From assembly GCA_016191895.1 (NCBI GenBank), contig JACPVD010000023.1, positions 1 to 5,270 of the forward strand: DNA of 5,270 nucleotides, written 5' to 3'. A program made the position numbers and the translations under genes. Source of the stretch: Chloroflexota bacterium. GTDB lineage: Bacteria > Chloroflexota > Anaerolineae > Anaerolineales > Villigracilaceae. Within the stretch, counting starts at the first letter, position 1. The number at the start of each line of letters is the position of its first letter. The notes below the pieces were generated by a model that had not been told where the DNA came from, did not search any database, and worked only from the letters and a program-made list of their open reading frames with translations. This document shows, piece after piece, positions 4,893 through 5,270 of this stretch.

Positions 4893-4921
4893 TTGCCCGC
4901 GTCCTGCAACCACGCTATAAT
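4893..4921 (+). promoter_or_regulatory. Sigma-70-type promoter of fmdB
   Basis: TTGCCC (4893-4898) and a perfect TATAAT (4916-4921) are separated by 17 bp. Transcription would begin near 4928 and leave a leader of about 34 nt before the fmdB ATG. Its -35 box overlaps the region where the divergent selenoprotein promoter would have its -35, so the two promoters probably compete or share control. Confidence 0.7.
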
Positions 4922-4961
4922 TCCAGCCGTTGTTTCCGAACGTTATGCAAGGAGAAAAAAT

Positions 4962-5246
4962 ATGCCAGTCTATACTTATCGTTGCGAGAATTGTGGAGTG
5001 CAATTCGAACGCCACCAATCCTTCACCGACGACCCGCTGAAGACCTGCCCCGAATGCCGCAAAAAGGCGCTGAAAAAGGTGATCACCCCCACCAAGATCA
5101 TCTTCAAAGGATCGGGCTTTTACGCCACAGACCACAAGTCACCTTCGGGAGAGACCTCCAGGAAGAAAGGCGAAAAGAAAGAAGGCGATTCCAAGGAAAG
5201 CAAGCCCGCCGCGAGCAAGCCTGCACCAGGCGAAAGTTCAGATTAA
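4962..5246 (+). CDS. FmdB-family zinc-ribbon protein
   Basis: This 94-residue protein starts MPVYTYRCENCG, the hallmark of the FmdB/CxxC_CxxC_SSSS zinc-ribbon family. Cys8, Cys11, Cys29 and Cys32 form the zinc ribbon; residues 40-60 hold the conserved PTKIIFKGSGFY segment. From about 62 the tail is a low-complexity Lys/Ser/Pro/Glu stretch, probably disordered, as is common in family members. ATG 4962 is preferred over an upstream ATG because AAGGAG (4949-4954) lies 7 nt before it and because it gives the canonical N-terminus. The family name comes from a putative regulator of formamidase/amidase genes, but no amidase is seen here, and most bacterial members have no established function. It is transcribed from its own promoter, divergently from the selenoprotein gene. 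The stop is TAA at 5244-5246; no terminator is seen in the 24 bases left. Confidence 0.93.
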   Translation: MPVYTYRCENCGVQFERHQSFTDDPLKTCPECRKKALKKVITPTKIIFKGSGFYATDHKSPSGETSRKKGEKKEGDSKESKPAASKPAPGESSD

Positions 5247-5270
5247 ATCACCATCGAAAAGCGCGGCAAA

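Noticed and set aside
4821..5135. Minus-strand ORF of 104 codons
   Set aside because: It is antisense to fmdB and runs across both promoters and the palindrome. fmdB has the ribosome site and the zinc-ribbon motif.

Overview
The window looks like a stretch of bacterial core genome. The best guess for the source is Chloroflexota, class Anaerolineae or a relative. This is inferred from the gene mix (F420-type flavin/deazaflavin reductase, Fe-S-type TrpRS, YgiT-type zinc finger, FmdB zinc ribbon), from moderate GC, and from short perfect palindromes in the gaps. No marker gene here proves it. Several genes use TGA as a normal stop, so the genetic code is standard.

Layout: eight genes and a tRNA are on the minus strand, and one gene (fmdB) diverges from them on the plus strand at the right end. 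Reading the minus strand from right to left: a SelW-like selenoprotein (4802-4563), trpS (4482-3496), dtd (3422-2985), a DDN-type reductase (2988-2500), a class I methyltransferase (2494-1775), signal peptidase I (1706-1083, start uncertain), a YgiT-type zinc-finger protein (1074-775), an unrecognised 184-residue protein (754-200) and tRNA-Glu(UUC) (147-75). Many junctions are 4-bp overlaps or gaps of 5 to 20 bp, so most of this is probably one or two co-transcribed units. The tRNA has its own strong promoter. A strong hairpin terminator at 40-71 separates the cluster from whatever lies to the left.

The main discovery is the selenoprotein. A simple ORF call would report a 61-residue GTG-started fragment at 4748-4563. 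Upstream, in the same frame, are an ideal Shine-Dalgarno site, an ATG at 4802, and a CxxU active site whose TGA (4769-4767) sits where the Rdx/SelW family has Cys or Sec. A SECIS-like hairpin follows at the spacing known for bacterial selenoprotein mRNAs.

The non-coding DNA is unusually structured. There is a 17-bp-arm palindrome in the selenoprotein leader. A 56-bp double-hairpin insert flanked by a 9-bp direct repeat lies between the selenoprotein gene and trpS. A 16-bp inverted repeat built from tandem 8-mers lies between trpS and dtd. A small GC hairpin lies between the methyltransferase and lepB. No gene-free stretch exceeds 300 bases. Bases 1-39 and 5247-5270 show nothing recognisable.

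Functionally the genes are mostly housekeeping: Trp charging (trpS), proofreading of D-aminoacyl-tRNA (dtd), signal-peptide cleavage (lepB) and glutamate decoding (tRNA-Glu). With them are redox or small-molecule enzymes (the SelW-like protein, the DDN-type reductase, the methyltransferase) and small zinc proteins of unknown role.
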